Of a DNA stretch of 8,444 nt, positions 1-5,900 are shown one piece after another. Made by a program: the position numbers and the translations under genes. The number at the start of each line of letters is the position of its first letter. The stretch's first letter is position 1. Under the pieces are notes generated by a model that was given only the letters and a program-made list of their open reading frames with translations, was not told the DNA's origin and ran no database searches. The stretch is taken from positions 1 to 8,444 of the forward strand of contig CALMFQ010000020.1 in the NCBI GenBank assembly GCA_937863215.1. Direction: 5' to 3'. Source of the stretch: an uncultured Pseudomonadota bacterium (GTDB taxonomy: Bacteria; Pseudomonadota; Gammaproteobacteria; Burkholderiales; SCOH01).

Positions 1-160
1 CATCGTCGATGTGCACGGTATTGAAATTGTGATTGCGCTCGGTCAGCGCCTGCATCAGGCCGGTGAGCAACGTGATCGGTTTGACCTCGTGCAGGGCGCC
101 GTCTTTCTTGCCCTTGCCGCGCGGGGTACGAATGGCATCGTAGATGAATGCCTCGGACAT
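1..160 (-). CDS. Acetyl-CoA acetyltransferase (thiolase), N-terminal part
   Basis: This is the first 53 codons of a thiolase-family enzyme, cut off by the left window edge. It starts at an ATG (160-158) preceded by a clear ribosome binding site, AAGGAGA, at 166-172. The protein begins MSEAFIYDAIRTPRGKGKKD, and the 'DAIRTPRG+GKKDG+LHEVKP' opening is typical of the FadI-like acetyl-CoA acetyltransferase/3-ketoacyl-CoA thiolase group. Such enzymes cleave 3-ketoacyl-CoA with CoA in the last step of beta-oxidation, or run the condensation in reverse. The catalytic cysteine and C-terminal histidine/cysteine lie outside the window, so activity cannot be judged. It is on the same strand as the phospholipase gene, but a 216-bp gap with its own promoter candidate suggests separate transcription. 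Chain-length preference cannot be read from this fragment. Confidence 0.9.
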   Translation of the reverse strand, partial: MSEAFIYDAIRTPRGKGKKDGALHEVKPITLLTGLMQALTERNHNFNTVHIDD

Positions 161-208
161 GCTGTTCTCCTTAAAATCCTGCGTCGATCTGTATGTCGGG
201 ATGCTGTT

Positions 209-237
209 ATTTTCTCGGCAGCGCATGGCGCGCTCAA
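209..237 (-). promoter_or_regulatory. Candidate sigma70 promoter for the thiolase gene
   Basis: Read on the minus strand, TTGAGC (237-232) and GAAAAT (214-209) are separated by exactly 17 bp and lie about 50 bp upstream of the thiolase start. Each hexamer matches 4 of 6 consensus positions. A second -10-like TATCAT lies further upstream (within 243-252) but has no good -35 partner. The call rests only on spacing and position. Confidence 0.35.
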
Positions 238-335
238 TGACATGATAATTCAATCCGGCTGGCAAAAACCGTCAGCTTCCGGCAGCCGCCGTTACCCATC
301 GGCTGCAAGGCAATACCGGAGCGGCTTGCAGCCAT

Positions 336-368
336 GCCTGCAGGCCGCATCCAGAGCGGTCTGCAGGC
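336..368. other. Strong inverted repeat after the phospholipase gene
   Basis: Arms 336-348 (GCCTGCAGGCCGC) and 356-368 (GCGGTCTGCAGGC) pair over 13 bp with one G-U wobble, around a 7-base loop. The hairpin begins 8 bp after the phospholipase stop codon. No T-tract follows on the minus strand, so it is not a standard intrinsic terminator. It may protect the mRNA 3' end or work with Rho. No better terminator was seen between it and the thiolase start. Confidence 0.5.
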
Positions 369-376
369 AAGCGGCC

Positions 377-2611
377 TCAACGGCGGAAACTCAGGTCCGA
401 TGAGCCGATCAACAGGTACAGCGCATTGCGCCCCGCTTCGCCGCGGCCATAGCCGAAATACAGCGGGCCGATGCCGGTATCGGCGCCGACATACAGTGCC
501 GCCGAGGATTTGACCGAGGCATTGCTGCGCGCCTCGCCCGGCAGCCAGGCATTGCCGGCCTCGACCATGATGCCGCCGTACAGGCCGTTGGCATACGGCG
601 TATTCCAGCGCCGCGCATAGCCGACCCGGCCATAGAGCCAGACGTCGCCGGCAAATTCGTCCTGATGGTAGCCGGTCAGGTTGAACAGGCCGCCGAGGCG
701 GAAATATTCGTAATACGGCAGATTCTTGCCGTTGCCGCCGCGCAGCGCGACCGACAGCACATTGCCGCCGACATTGTAGGCGCCGAGCCAGTCGGCCGAA
801 TATTTCTGGTAATTGCTGTCGCCGTGCAGCCCCTTGCGCGCCCAGTAACCATTGACGGTGCCATACACACCGTTGTTGGGAAATTTGGCGTTATCGACCT
901 TGTCGAACACCAGCCGTGCACGCCAGCCGCTGTTGTCGTCGTTCTGCTCCGGCAATTGCGGATCGCCGACATGGCGCTGGTAATGCACTTTCGACCACAC
1001 CGGCCCGGTGCGCAGCTCGCCCCATTCGCCGAGCGAGTAGCCCAGGCTCAGGCCGGCGGCGCGCGTGGTATACAGGTATTGCGCGACCTGCTCCCGGCTC
1101 TGGAAATAGACATCGTGGCTGACACGCGAATACAGGTAATACGGCGCGACGAACCACGGGCTGTCGAAATCGAGCGGCTGATACCACTCGGTTGCCAGCA
1201 GCGGATTGCTGCCGAGGTCGAAGTGGGTTTTCCAGATCGCGCCCCAGCGATTGGCCCAGGTTTTGTAATACGCGGCCGACAAATCGAACTGGGTGGATGA
1301 ACCGAGCTCGCTCTGCACGCGCAGGCCGAGATGGATTTCGTCCGGCCCGGCGGCTTTTTCATACGGCGACAGCGCCAGCACCTGCTTGCCGGATTCGTTC
1401 TGCAGCGTGTAATCGATACGGTCGAAATCGCCGCGGCCGTAAAGCTGCAGGATGTCGCGATGCAATTGCGGCTGGTCGAACGGTTCGCCTGCACGCTGCG
1501 AAATCATGCGGTTCACCAGTTGCGGATTGACGACTCTCAACGGTGCGACGCGGATGGCATCGACCTTGCCCGCCCTGACCTGGCGCTTGCCGCGCTCTGC
1601 CTTGTATTCGGCGTATTCCTGCGGGCTCAGGCTGAGCGCCTGCAGCCGTGCAGTCTGTGCGAATGCCGCCTGTTCGCCAAGCGGAATGAATTCGGCGTTG
1701 CGGCTGAAATCGCCGGAGGTCAGATCGCCCAGCTTCGGCTCGATCAGGATGTCGTTCGATGTCAGCCGGCTCAGCTGCTGGGCAATATTGTTGTTGATGC
1801 CGACATCCACCATCTGCTGGGTAACGCCGAGCGCCGAGCTCATTTCCTCGCGATTCAGCGGCGGCGTGCCGACGTTGACGACGATCAGCACGTCCGGGTT
1901 GCACAGCGCCAGCACGTTATCCACCGGCAGATTGCGTGCCAGCCCGCCATCCACCACCAGCCGGCCCTTGTATTCGACCGGATCGAACAGGCCCGGCACC
2001 GACATCGACGCACGCATCGCCAGCGCCAGATCGCCACGGTCGAATTCGACCACGCGGCCGTTTTCCAGATCGGTACCGATGGCGCGGAACGGAATCGGCA
2101 GCGCGCTGAAATTTTCCGGATACAGGCTCTGCGTCAGCTCACGGATGAACAGCTCGATCTTCTGCGTGCGCACCGCCCCGCGCGGCAGGCCGATCCGCCC
2201 ATTGCGTGCCGGAATGCGCAGATTGCTGGTGTTGACGCGGTCATCCTCCTTGCGCACGAACACCTCCTCCTGACGCTTGATGCGATTGGAAAAGAATTCA
2301 TCCCAATCGGCCTCGCGCACGCGGCGCTCCATCTCCGCCACCGGCATACCGGTGGCGAACACACCGCCGACCAGCGCGCCCATACTGGTGCCGGCAATGC
2401 AATCGATTGGCACGCGCTGCTGCTCCAGCACCTTGAGCACGCCTACGTGCGCCAGCCCGCGCGCACCGCCGCCGCCCAGCACCAGCCCCACCGTCGGCCG
2501 GCCGTTCTTTTTCTGCGCCTTCGCCTGTACCGATGCCTGCGCCGATGCTTGCATCGACACCAGCACGCCGCATACGGCAAGCCATGACAGCACGCCCCGC
2601 AACAACGGCAT
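377..2611 (-). CDS. PlpD-like patatin phospholipase with beta-barrel (type Vd autotransporter)
   Basis: A 744-residue protein. Residues 1-30 form a Sec signal peptide with likely cleavage after an AxA site near 24-30. Residues 40-250 are a patatin domain: oxyanion loop GGGGARG (46-52), nucleophile Ser76 in GTSMG, and Asp221 in DGG, so the Ser-Asp dyad is intact. Residues about 350-420 fit a single POTRA domain, and 425-744 fit an Omp85-like barrel with the 'FRLGGLFNLTGY' region near 637-648. This order matches the Pseudomonas PlpD/type Vd family, which displays or releases a lipase through its own barrel; length is also usual for that family. The family hydrolyses phospholipids at the cell surface. 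The start is the ATG sharing its A with the msrB stop (TAATG), with GGGGA 6 nt upstream, so translation is probably coupled to msrB. An in-frame extension further upstream lies inside msrB and is not real. Substrate is not predictable. Confidence 0.93.
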   Translation of the reverse strand: MPLLRGVLSWLAVCGVLVSMQASAQASVQAKAQKKNGRPTVGLVLGGGGARGLAHVGVLKVLEQQRVPIDCIAGTSMGALVGGVFATGMPVAEMERRVREADWDEFFSNRIKRQEEVFVRKEDDRVNTSNLRIPARNGRIGLPRGAVRTQKIELFIRELTQSLYPENFSALPIPFRAIGTDLENGRVVEFDRGDLALAMRASMSVPGLFDPVEYKGRLVVDGGLARNLPVDNVLALCNPDVLIVVNVGTPPLNREEMSSALGVTQQMVDVGINNNIAQQLSRLTSNDILIEPKLGDLTSGDFSRNAEFIPLGEQAAFAQTARLQALSLSPQEYAEYKAERGKRQVRAGKVDAIRVAPLRVVNPQLVNRMISQRAGEPFDQPQLHRDILQLYGRGDFDRIDYTLQNESGKQVLALSPYEKAAGPDEIHLGLRVQSELGSSTQFDLSAAYYKTWANRWGAIWKTHFDLGSNPLLATEWYQPLDFDSPWFVAPYYLYSRVSHDVYFQSREQVAQYLYTTRAAGLSLGYSLGEWGELRTGPVWSKVHYQRHVGDPQLPEQNDDNSGWRARLVFDKVDNAKFPNNGVYGTVNGYWARKGLHGDSNYQKYSADWLGAYNVGGNVLSVALRGGNGKNLPYYEYFRLGGLFNLTGYHQDEFAGDVWLYGRVGYARRWNTPYANGLYGGIMVEAGNAWLPGEARSNASVKSSAALYVGADTGIGPLYFGYGRGEAGRNALYLLIGSSDLSFRR

Positions 2612-3009
2612 TACTTGTCCCCGGCCGGTGCGAAATCCAGCGATGCCGAATTGACGCAATAGCGCAAGCCGCTCGGCTGCGGCCCATCCGGAAACACATG
2701 CCCCAGATGCGCATCGCAGCCGGCGCAGCGAATCTCGATGCGATGCATGCCGTGGCTGAAATCCTCCAGCTCGCGGATCGCGCTGCGGTCGATGCCGGCC
2801 CAAAAGCTCGGCCAGCCGCTGCCGGATTCGTATTTTTCGCTGGAGCGGAACAGCGGCGCGTGACAGCAGATGCAGCAATAAACACCGGTTTCGTGATGAT
2901 GATAAAACTTGCCGGAAAACGGCGGCTCGGTGCCGCACTGGCGGGTAACGCGATACTGCTCCGGGGTCAGTTCGGCGCGCCATTCGGCGTCGGATTTGGG
3001 CTGGTCCAT
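2611..3009 (-). CDS. msrB: Peptide-methionine (R)-S-oxide reductase MsrB
   Basis: A 132-residue protein covering the whole MsrB fold. It reduces the R-epimer of methionine sulfoxide in proteins, normally using thioredoxin. Visible landmarks are 'LTPEQYRVTRQCGTEPPFSG' (14-33), two zinc CxxC pairs (Cys46/Cys49 and Cys95/Cys98), 'SGSGWPSFW' (62-70), 'HLGHVFPDGP' (101-110) and the catalytic Cys118 in 'RYCVNSASL'. There is no signal peptide, so it is cytosolic. The start at 3009 has GGAG about 7 nt upstream and matches the usual MsrB N-terminus. A start at 3072 would add 21 unlike residues and fall in the T-tract of the upstream terminator. Unusually, Cys25, Cys45 and Cys48 add to the standard set. 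The stop overlaps the phospholipase start by one base, so the two form an operon. No convincing promoter was found in the 56 bp between the upstream terminator and this start. Confidence 0.95.
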   Translation of the reverse strand: MDQPKSDAEWRAELTPEQYRVTRQCGTEPPFSGKFYHHHETGVYCCICCHAPLFRSSEKYESGSGWPSFWAGIDRSAIRELEDFSHGMHRIEIRCAGCDAHLGHVFPDGPQPSGLRYCVNSASLDFAPAGDK

Positions 3010-3065
3010 ATGGATCTCCGGGGGCGTGGTCGGTGGCAGACCGCCATTGTGCCGCGATGCCGGGT

Positions 3066-3101
3066 AAAACAAAATGCCCGCGCTGCGATGGCAACGCGGG
3101 C
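3066..3101 (-). terminator. Rho-independent terminator after the alpha/beta hydrolase gene
   Basis: On the minus strand an 11-bp GC-rich stem (arms 3101-3091 and 3086-3076, one G-U wobble) closes a 4-base loop and is followed by ATTTTGTTTT. It begins 8 bp past the hydrolase stop. It separates the hydratase-hydrolase unit from msrB-phospholipase, although read-through is possible. Confidence 0.85.
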
Positions 3102-3108
3102 CGGCCCG

Positions 3109-3996
3109 TCAACCGGCGCCGCTACGGTGGCCGCTAGCCTGAAACCAGTCGAACATCTCGTCCCACAGCGGTTGTGCCGCTGCGCGGAAATAGCCCATGT
3201 GACCAATCGGCGCACCGCCGGGTAGCGCGGCGATATCGCGCACAGCCAGCGCAGCGTTGCGGTAGCCGCTGGCAAACGCATCGCGCGAACGGGGCGGCGC
3301 CCACGGATCGTCCAGCGCCGTTGCCGCCAGCAGCGGCAGCCGCACCTCGGCATACTGCTGGCGCAGATGCGCCATATCCGGGTCATCGAAGAAATAGCGC
3401 GGATAACGGCACCATTTCTTCCAGTCGCGGTAGACGCTGAGCGGCAGATCCTCGCCCATGCCGAGCAGGCGCCACGGCATGAAGCCCTTCCATGCCACCA
3501 GCGGCGGCAGGATCAGGTGCCACAGCAGGCGCACCTTGATGCCCTCCAGCAGCGGCATCCAGCCGGCCCAGCCGGCGCCGCTGCCAAAGCTGTAACAGGC
3601 GCTGATGCGCCGGTGATTCGGCAACAGGCCCAGCGCGTGGCCGCCGAACGAGTGGCCGACCAGATACAGCGGCACGCGCTCGCTGTGCAGCGCATCCACC
3701 GCCGCTGCCAGATCGAGCCGCCCCCAATCGAGGTAGGACATGCGGAAACCGCGCAGCGAAGCCGGCCGCGACTGGCCGACGCCGCGATAATCCAGCGTCA
3801 GCACGCTGAAACCGCGCTGGCTGGCATATTCGGCAAAACGCCGGTAAAACCCCTGCGGCACGCCGGTGGCGCCGGCCATCAGCAAATGCGCCCTGACCTT
3901 GCCATTGGCGGCAGGAAACAGCGTCGCACCAAGCCGGTAGCCGTCGGCGGCGATCAGCGTTACCGGCTCGCCGCTCGTCTTGCCGGCATCGTCCAT
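3109..3996 (-). CDS. Alpha/beta hydrolase, function unassigned
   Basis: A 295-residue serine hydrolase of the alpha/beta fold, resembling the 'predicted alpha/beta hydrolase' group (COG4757-like, from memory). Visible elements are an oxyanion region near 39-47, 'LDYRGVGQSRP' (68-78), nucleophile Ser116 in GHSFGG (114-119), a likely acidic residue at Asp229/Asp230 in 'TALDDPWAPP', and His266 in 'IGHMGYFR'. The triad therefore appears complete. It has no signal peptide, so it is cytosolic. I chose the start at 3996 because GAGG lies 6 nt upstream. An in-frame ATG at 4011 would add 5 residues and overlap the hydratase stop (ATGCTGA), but its only purine run abuts the codon. Either way it is translated directly behind the enoyl-CoA hydratase and probably co-regulated by the TetR protein. 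An acyl-CoA thioesterase or esterase role is a guess from context. Confidence 0.88.
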   Translation of the reverse strand: MDDAGKTSGEPVTLIAADGYRLGATLFPAANGKVRAHLLMAGATGVPQGFYRRFAEYASQRGFSVLTLDYRGVGQSRPASLRGFRMSYLDWGRLDLAAAVDALHSERVPLYLVGHSFGGHALGLLPNHRRISACYSFGSGAGWAGWMPLLEGIKVRLLWHLILPPLVAWKGFMPWRLLGMGEDLPLSVYRDWKKWCRYPRYFFDDPDMAHLRQQYAEVRLPLLAATALDDPWAPPRSRDAFASGYRNAALAVRDIAALPGGAPIGHMGYFRAAAQPLWDEMFDWFQASGHRSGAG

Positions 3997-4004
3997 CGCC
4001 GGCC

Positions 4005-4802
4005 TCAGCATCCCTTGAACACCGGCTGGCGCTTCTGCAACATCGCCATCACGCCTTCGGTCACATCGGCACTGCGAATCAGCTGCAGCAGCGTTGGCGT
4101 CAACCTCGCCAGCGCAGCAGCGTCGCCGGCATCGCGCGCCAGGAATGCCGATTGCAAGGTCGCCCGGATCGCCAGCGGCGCAGCCTTGGCAACCCGCTCG
4201 GCCAGCTCGATGGCGCGCGGCAGAACCCGTTCCGCAGCCACAACCTCGTTCACCAGCCGCATGCGCAACGCTTCGGCCGCATCGAACTCATCGCCGGTCA
4301 GCAGATAACGCATCGCATCCAGCCAGCCGGCGGCCTGCGGAAAGCGCACCGTCGAACCACCGGATGCCGGAATACCGCGCAGCACCTCCAGATGCGCAAA
4401 ACGGCAGTTATCGGCAGCCACCACCATGTCGGCGTTCAGCATCAGCTCGATACCGGCAGTCCAGCACATGCCCTGTACCGCTACCACCAGCGGCTTGCTG
4501 CGGCGCGGCAGGTTGACACCCCACGGGTCGATGCTGTTCTCTGCATAGCCGATGCCGCCGCTGGCCAGCTTCGGCGTCAGCTCCATCAGATCCAGCCCGG
4601 CGGTGAAGTGCTCGCCATGGGCAAACAGCAACGCGCAGCGCAGCTCGTCGTTGGCCTCGTATTCCCCCAGTGCCTGCGCCAGATCAGCAATCATCGCGCT
4701 GTCGAATGCATTGCGCTTGCCGGCACGGTCCAGCCCCAGCAACCACAGATTGCCACGCTGCTCGCGGCTGATGCGGCCCACGCCGCTGTTTGCTTCACTC
4801 AT
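4005..4802 (-). CDS. Enoyl-CoA hydratase/isomerase (crotonase family)
   Basis: A 265-residue crotonase, the usual length for a single-domain family member. It likely hydrates trans-2-enoyl-CoA or does a related CoA-thioester reaction in the cytosol. Oxyanion-hole segments are 'HFTAGLDL' (65-72) and 'CWTAGIEL' (113-120). Glu119 and Glu139 (in 'FAHLEVLRGIPASGG') align with the two catalytic glutamates of rat enoyl-CoA hydratase (Glu144 and Glu164), which supports a hydratase. Other crotonase activities cannot be excluded. The start has a textbook AGGAGGA at 4809-4815. It is the first gene of a two-gene unit with the alpha/beta hydrolase and is divergent from tetR. Its best promoter has a palindromic operator in the spacer, and its leader holds a terminator-like hairpin, so expression is probably tightly controlled. 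Confidence 0.92.
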   Translation of the reverse strand: MSEANSGVGRISREQRGNLWLLGLDRAGKRNAFDSAMIADLAQALGEYEANDELRCALLFAHGEHFTAGLDLMELTPKLASGGIGYAENSIDPWGVNLPRRSKPLVVAVQGMCWTAGIELMLNADMVVAADNCRFAHLEVLRGIPASGGSTVRFPQAAGWLDAMRYLLTGDEFDAAEALRMRLVNEVVAAERVLPRAIELAERVAKAAPLAIRATLQSAFLARDAGDAAALARLTPTLLQLIRSADVTEGVMAMLQKRQPVFKGC

Positions 4803-4822
4803 TGCTCATCCTCCTGTGCATG

Positions 4823-4843
4823 AAAAAAACCGGTAACCGGTTT
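4823..4843 (-). promoter_or_regulatory. Terminator-like hairpin in the hydratase leader
   Basis: On the minus strand AAACCGG (4843-4837), loop TTA, and CCGGTTT (4833-4827) form a 7-bp stem that runs into seven T residues (4829-4823). It lies between the predicted promoter and the ribosome binding site (4809-4815) of the hydratase gene. Two more CCGG motifs just upstream (within 4844-4852) could pair with these arms instead, giving alternative folds. It may be an attenuator or a stop for stray antisense transcripts from the tetR side. Its shape is seen directly; its function is inferred. Confidence 0.5.
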
Positions 4844-4865
4844 CCCGGCCGGTATCGATGGGCAT

Positions 4866-4894
4866 AGTTTCTTACCAAACGTTTGGTAAGTCAA
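4866..4894 (-). promoter_or_regulatory. Candidate promoter of the hydratase-hydrolase unit
   Basis: On the minus strand a -35 of TTGACT (4894-4889, 5 of 6) is followed after 17 bp by GAAACT (4871-4866, 3 of 6). The weak -10 makes the exact position uncertain. The spacer is almost exactly the perfect palindrome, so a protein bound there would block RNA polymerase. Predicted transcription start is near 4859, leaving a leader of about 57 nt. Confidence 0.55.
4871..4890. promoter_or_regulatory. Perfect 20-bp palindrome, probable TetR-family operator
   Basis: CTTACCAAACGTTTGGTAAG is identical on both strands. It lies in the divergent promoter region between the hydratase gene and tetR and fills the spacer of the hydratase promoter. 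Length and symmetry suit a TetR-type dimer. The half-site resembles the CAAAC/GTTTG halves I recall for PsrA-type fatty-acid regulators, but here the halves touch with no gap. Confidence 0.8.
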
Positions 4895-4895
4895 A

Positions 4896-4915
4896 CAAAA
4901 CGAACGTTTGGTAAG
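4896..4915. promoter_or_regulatory. Second, degenerate copy of the operator
   Basis: The right half GTTTGGTAAG (4906-4915) is identical to that of the perfect palindrome, while the left half (4896-4905) matches 6 of 10. The two centres are 25 bp apart. This copy lies between the -35 elements of the two divergent promoters, so one regulator bound here could affect both genes. Confidence 0.6.
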
Positions 4916-4922
4916 TTTTAAA

Positions 4923-4951
4923 TTGAGCCGCAACAACGGCTGATCTAAAAT
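4923..4951 (+). promoter_or_regulatory. Candidate sigma70 promoter of tetR
   Basis: TTGAGC (4923-4928) and TAAAAT (4946-4951, 5 of 6) are spaced by 17 bp. The expected transcription start is near 4958, only about 9 nt before the first possible ATG of tetR. The degenerate operator ends 7 bp upstream of the -35. Confidence 0.55.
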
Positions 4952-4966
4952 AGGCCATCGATCTCC

Positions 4967-5542
4967 ATGCCGGGAACCCGCATGCGCCCGCAGAAAATCT
5001 CCCGCGACGAACTACTGCTCCGTTGCGCCAATACCTTCAAACGCTACGGCTACCACGGCACCTCGATGGACATGCTGGCCAGCGCCTGCGAGCTGACCAA
5101 GGCATCGTTCTACCATCACTACCCCAACAAGGAAGCACTGGCACGCGACGTACTGCAACGCACCCACGCCATCGTCAACGACACGCTGTTCGCCATCGCC
5201 TACGACAGCAGCCAGACCCCGGCGGAACGGCTGGCGCGCATGAACGCCAAGGCGCGCAAACTGTTCATGGAAGATTCAATCGGCTGCCTGATGGGCGTGA
5301 TCACTGTCGATGCCAGTTACGCAGTGCCGGAACTGATGCCACCGATCCGCCAGTTCATCGACGACTGGGTAGCGGCGCTGGCGCATCTGCTGGGCGAACG
5401 CCTGCCTGAAAACGACGCGCGGCAACTGGCGCAACAAACGGTGGCCGACTTTGAAGGGGCCATCCTGCTATCGCGGATTTATGGCAATGGCGAGTGTTTC
5501 GAGCGGGTGTGCGGGCGGGTGGCGGGATATTTGACCGGCTGA
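4967..5542 (+). CDS. TetR/AcrR-family transcriptional regulator
   Basis: A 191-residue protein of normal TetR length. The DNA-binding helix-turn-helix covers about residues 15-60; the recognition part is 'LASACELTKASFYHHYPNKEAL' read from 37 to 58. The rest (about 75-190) is the ligand-binding and dimerisation half, with 'GCLMGVITVDASYAVPEL' (106-123) as its clearest stretch. The ligand is not predictable by eye; given the neighbours, an acyl-CoA or fatty acid is plausible. It is divergent from the hydratase gene and faces two operator-like palindromes, so it likely represses that unit and itself. The start is uncertain: the ATG at 4967 has almost no leader and no ribosome binding site, while an in-frame ATG at 4982 (residue 6) gives a protein beginning MRPQKISRDE and has only a weak GGGAA. 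The gene is followed by its own terminator. Confidence 0.92.
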   Translation: MPGTRMRPQKISRDELLLRCANTFKRYGYHGTSMDMLASACELTKASFYHHYPNKEALARDVLQRTHAIVNDTLFAIAYDSSQTPAERLARMNAKARKLFMEDSIGCLMGVITVDASYAVPELMPPIRQFIDDWVAALAHLLGERLPENDARQLAQQTVADFEGAILLSRIYGNGECFERVCGRVAGYLTG

Positions 5543-5572
5543 CACAGCCGTCGCATCGACCGGCAGCCTCAC

Positions 5573-5599
5573 ACGCCCGCGGCCAACCACGGGCGTTTT
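5573..5599 (+). terminator. Rho-independent terminator of tetR
   Basis: ACGCCCG (5573-5579) pairs with CGGGCGT (5590-5596). After one mismatch a GG/CC pair extends the stem inward around a CCAA loop. The outer arm runs into TTTT (5596-5599). It lies about 30 bp after the tetR stop. Confidence 0.8.
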
Positions 5600-5900
5600 A
5601 CCGCGACAAACCCCGCCACTCCGGGGCCCCGGCAGCCATCCCGGCCGGGCAATCTCTTGCACGCCTTGTTGTATCTGTTTGAAAAGAACCTACGATTAAA
5701 ACCATATGGCGTGCCTGGCATAGATGCGCGCCAAGGCAAGAAGCCGTTCAACGTCTGTTGCAAGAGCCGCCCCGGCAAGGCAAAGCGTTGGACAGGCGAC
5801 TCGGAAAAACCACGCAGCAAGTCCCATCATCAAGTCCCGGTTATTTGCCATTACCGGCTGCTGGCTGTTTGAGGGCTGCCAATTATCGGGATCGATTACC
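5600..5900. other. Gene-free stretch and probable leader of the chemoreceptor gene
   Basis: I see no convincing gene here. The left part holds GC-rich palindromes, including CGGGGCCCCG-type sequence near 5622-5632 and CCCGGCCGGG at 5640-5649. An AT-richer patch follows at 5665-5708. Possible promoter elements there (for example TTGTAT at 5669-5674 with TACGAT at 5691-5696, or TTGAAA at 5679-5684) are weak. I did not find a convincing sigma28-type chemotaxis promoter. From 5724 the frame is open into the receptor gene, but the encoded 59 residues look like chance coding. CCGGT...ACCGG (about 5840-5860) can form a small hairpin. No known riboswitch was recognised. Confidence 0.5.

Noticed and set aside
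161..376. A copy of the TetR operator upstream of the thiolase gene
   Set aside because: No CCAAACGTTTGG-like sequence is present in this gap, so control of the thiolase by the same regulator is not supported here.
1331..2587. A 418-codon open frame on the plus strand opposite the phospholipase, and similar long frames elsewhere
   Set aside because: These are GC-driven mirrors of real genes. Their translations are low-complexity and rich in Arg, Ala and His, with no recognisable domain and no ribosome binding site.
3010..3065. A promoter for msrB (CACAAT-like -10 with a TTGTTT -35)
   Set aside because: Spacing is only 15 bp and the -35 matches 3 of 6, so it is too weak to list. The pair may rely on an unseen promoter or read-through.
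3010..3072. A longer MsrB start at 3072
   Set aside because: The codon falls in the T-tract of the upstream terminator, the 21 extra residues do not resemble MsrB, and the ATG at 3009 has a good ribosome binding site.
2612..3112. An in-frame 167-codon upstream extension of the phospholipase reading frame
   Set aside because: It lies within msrB in another frame, lacks patatin likeness, and the signal peptide begins at the ATG at 2611.
5657..5872. A 71-codon open frame between tetR and the chemoreceptor
   Set aside because: It starts at a TTG with no ribosome binding site and the translation shows no known feature. It overlaps the likely leader.
5715..5880. A cyclic-di-GMP (GEMM-type) riboswitch upstream of the chemoreceptor
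   Set aside because: There are scattered GCAA and GGCAA motifs, but the diagnostic GGGACGCAAAGCC-like core and the GGUUACC-type 3' segment are missing. An Infernal scan would settle it.
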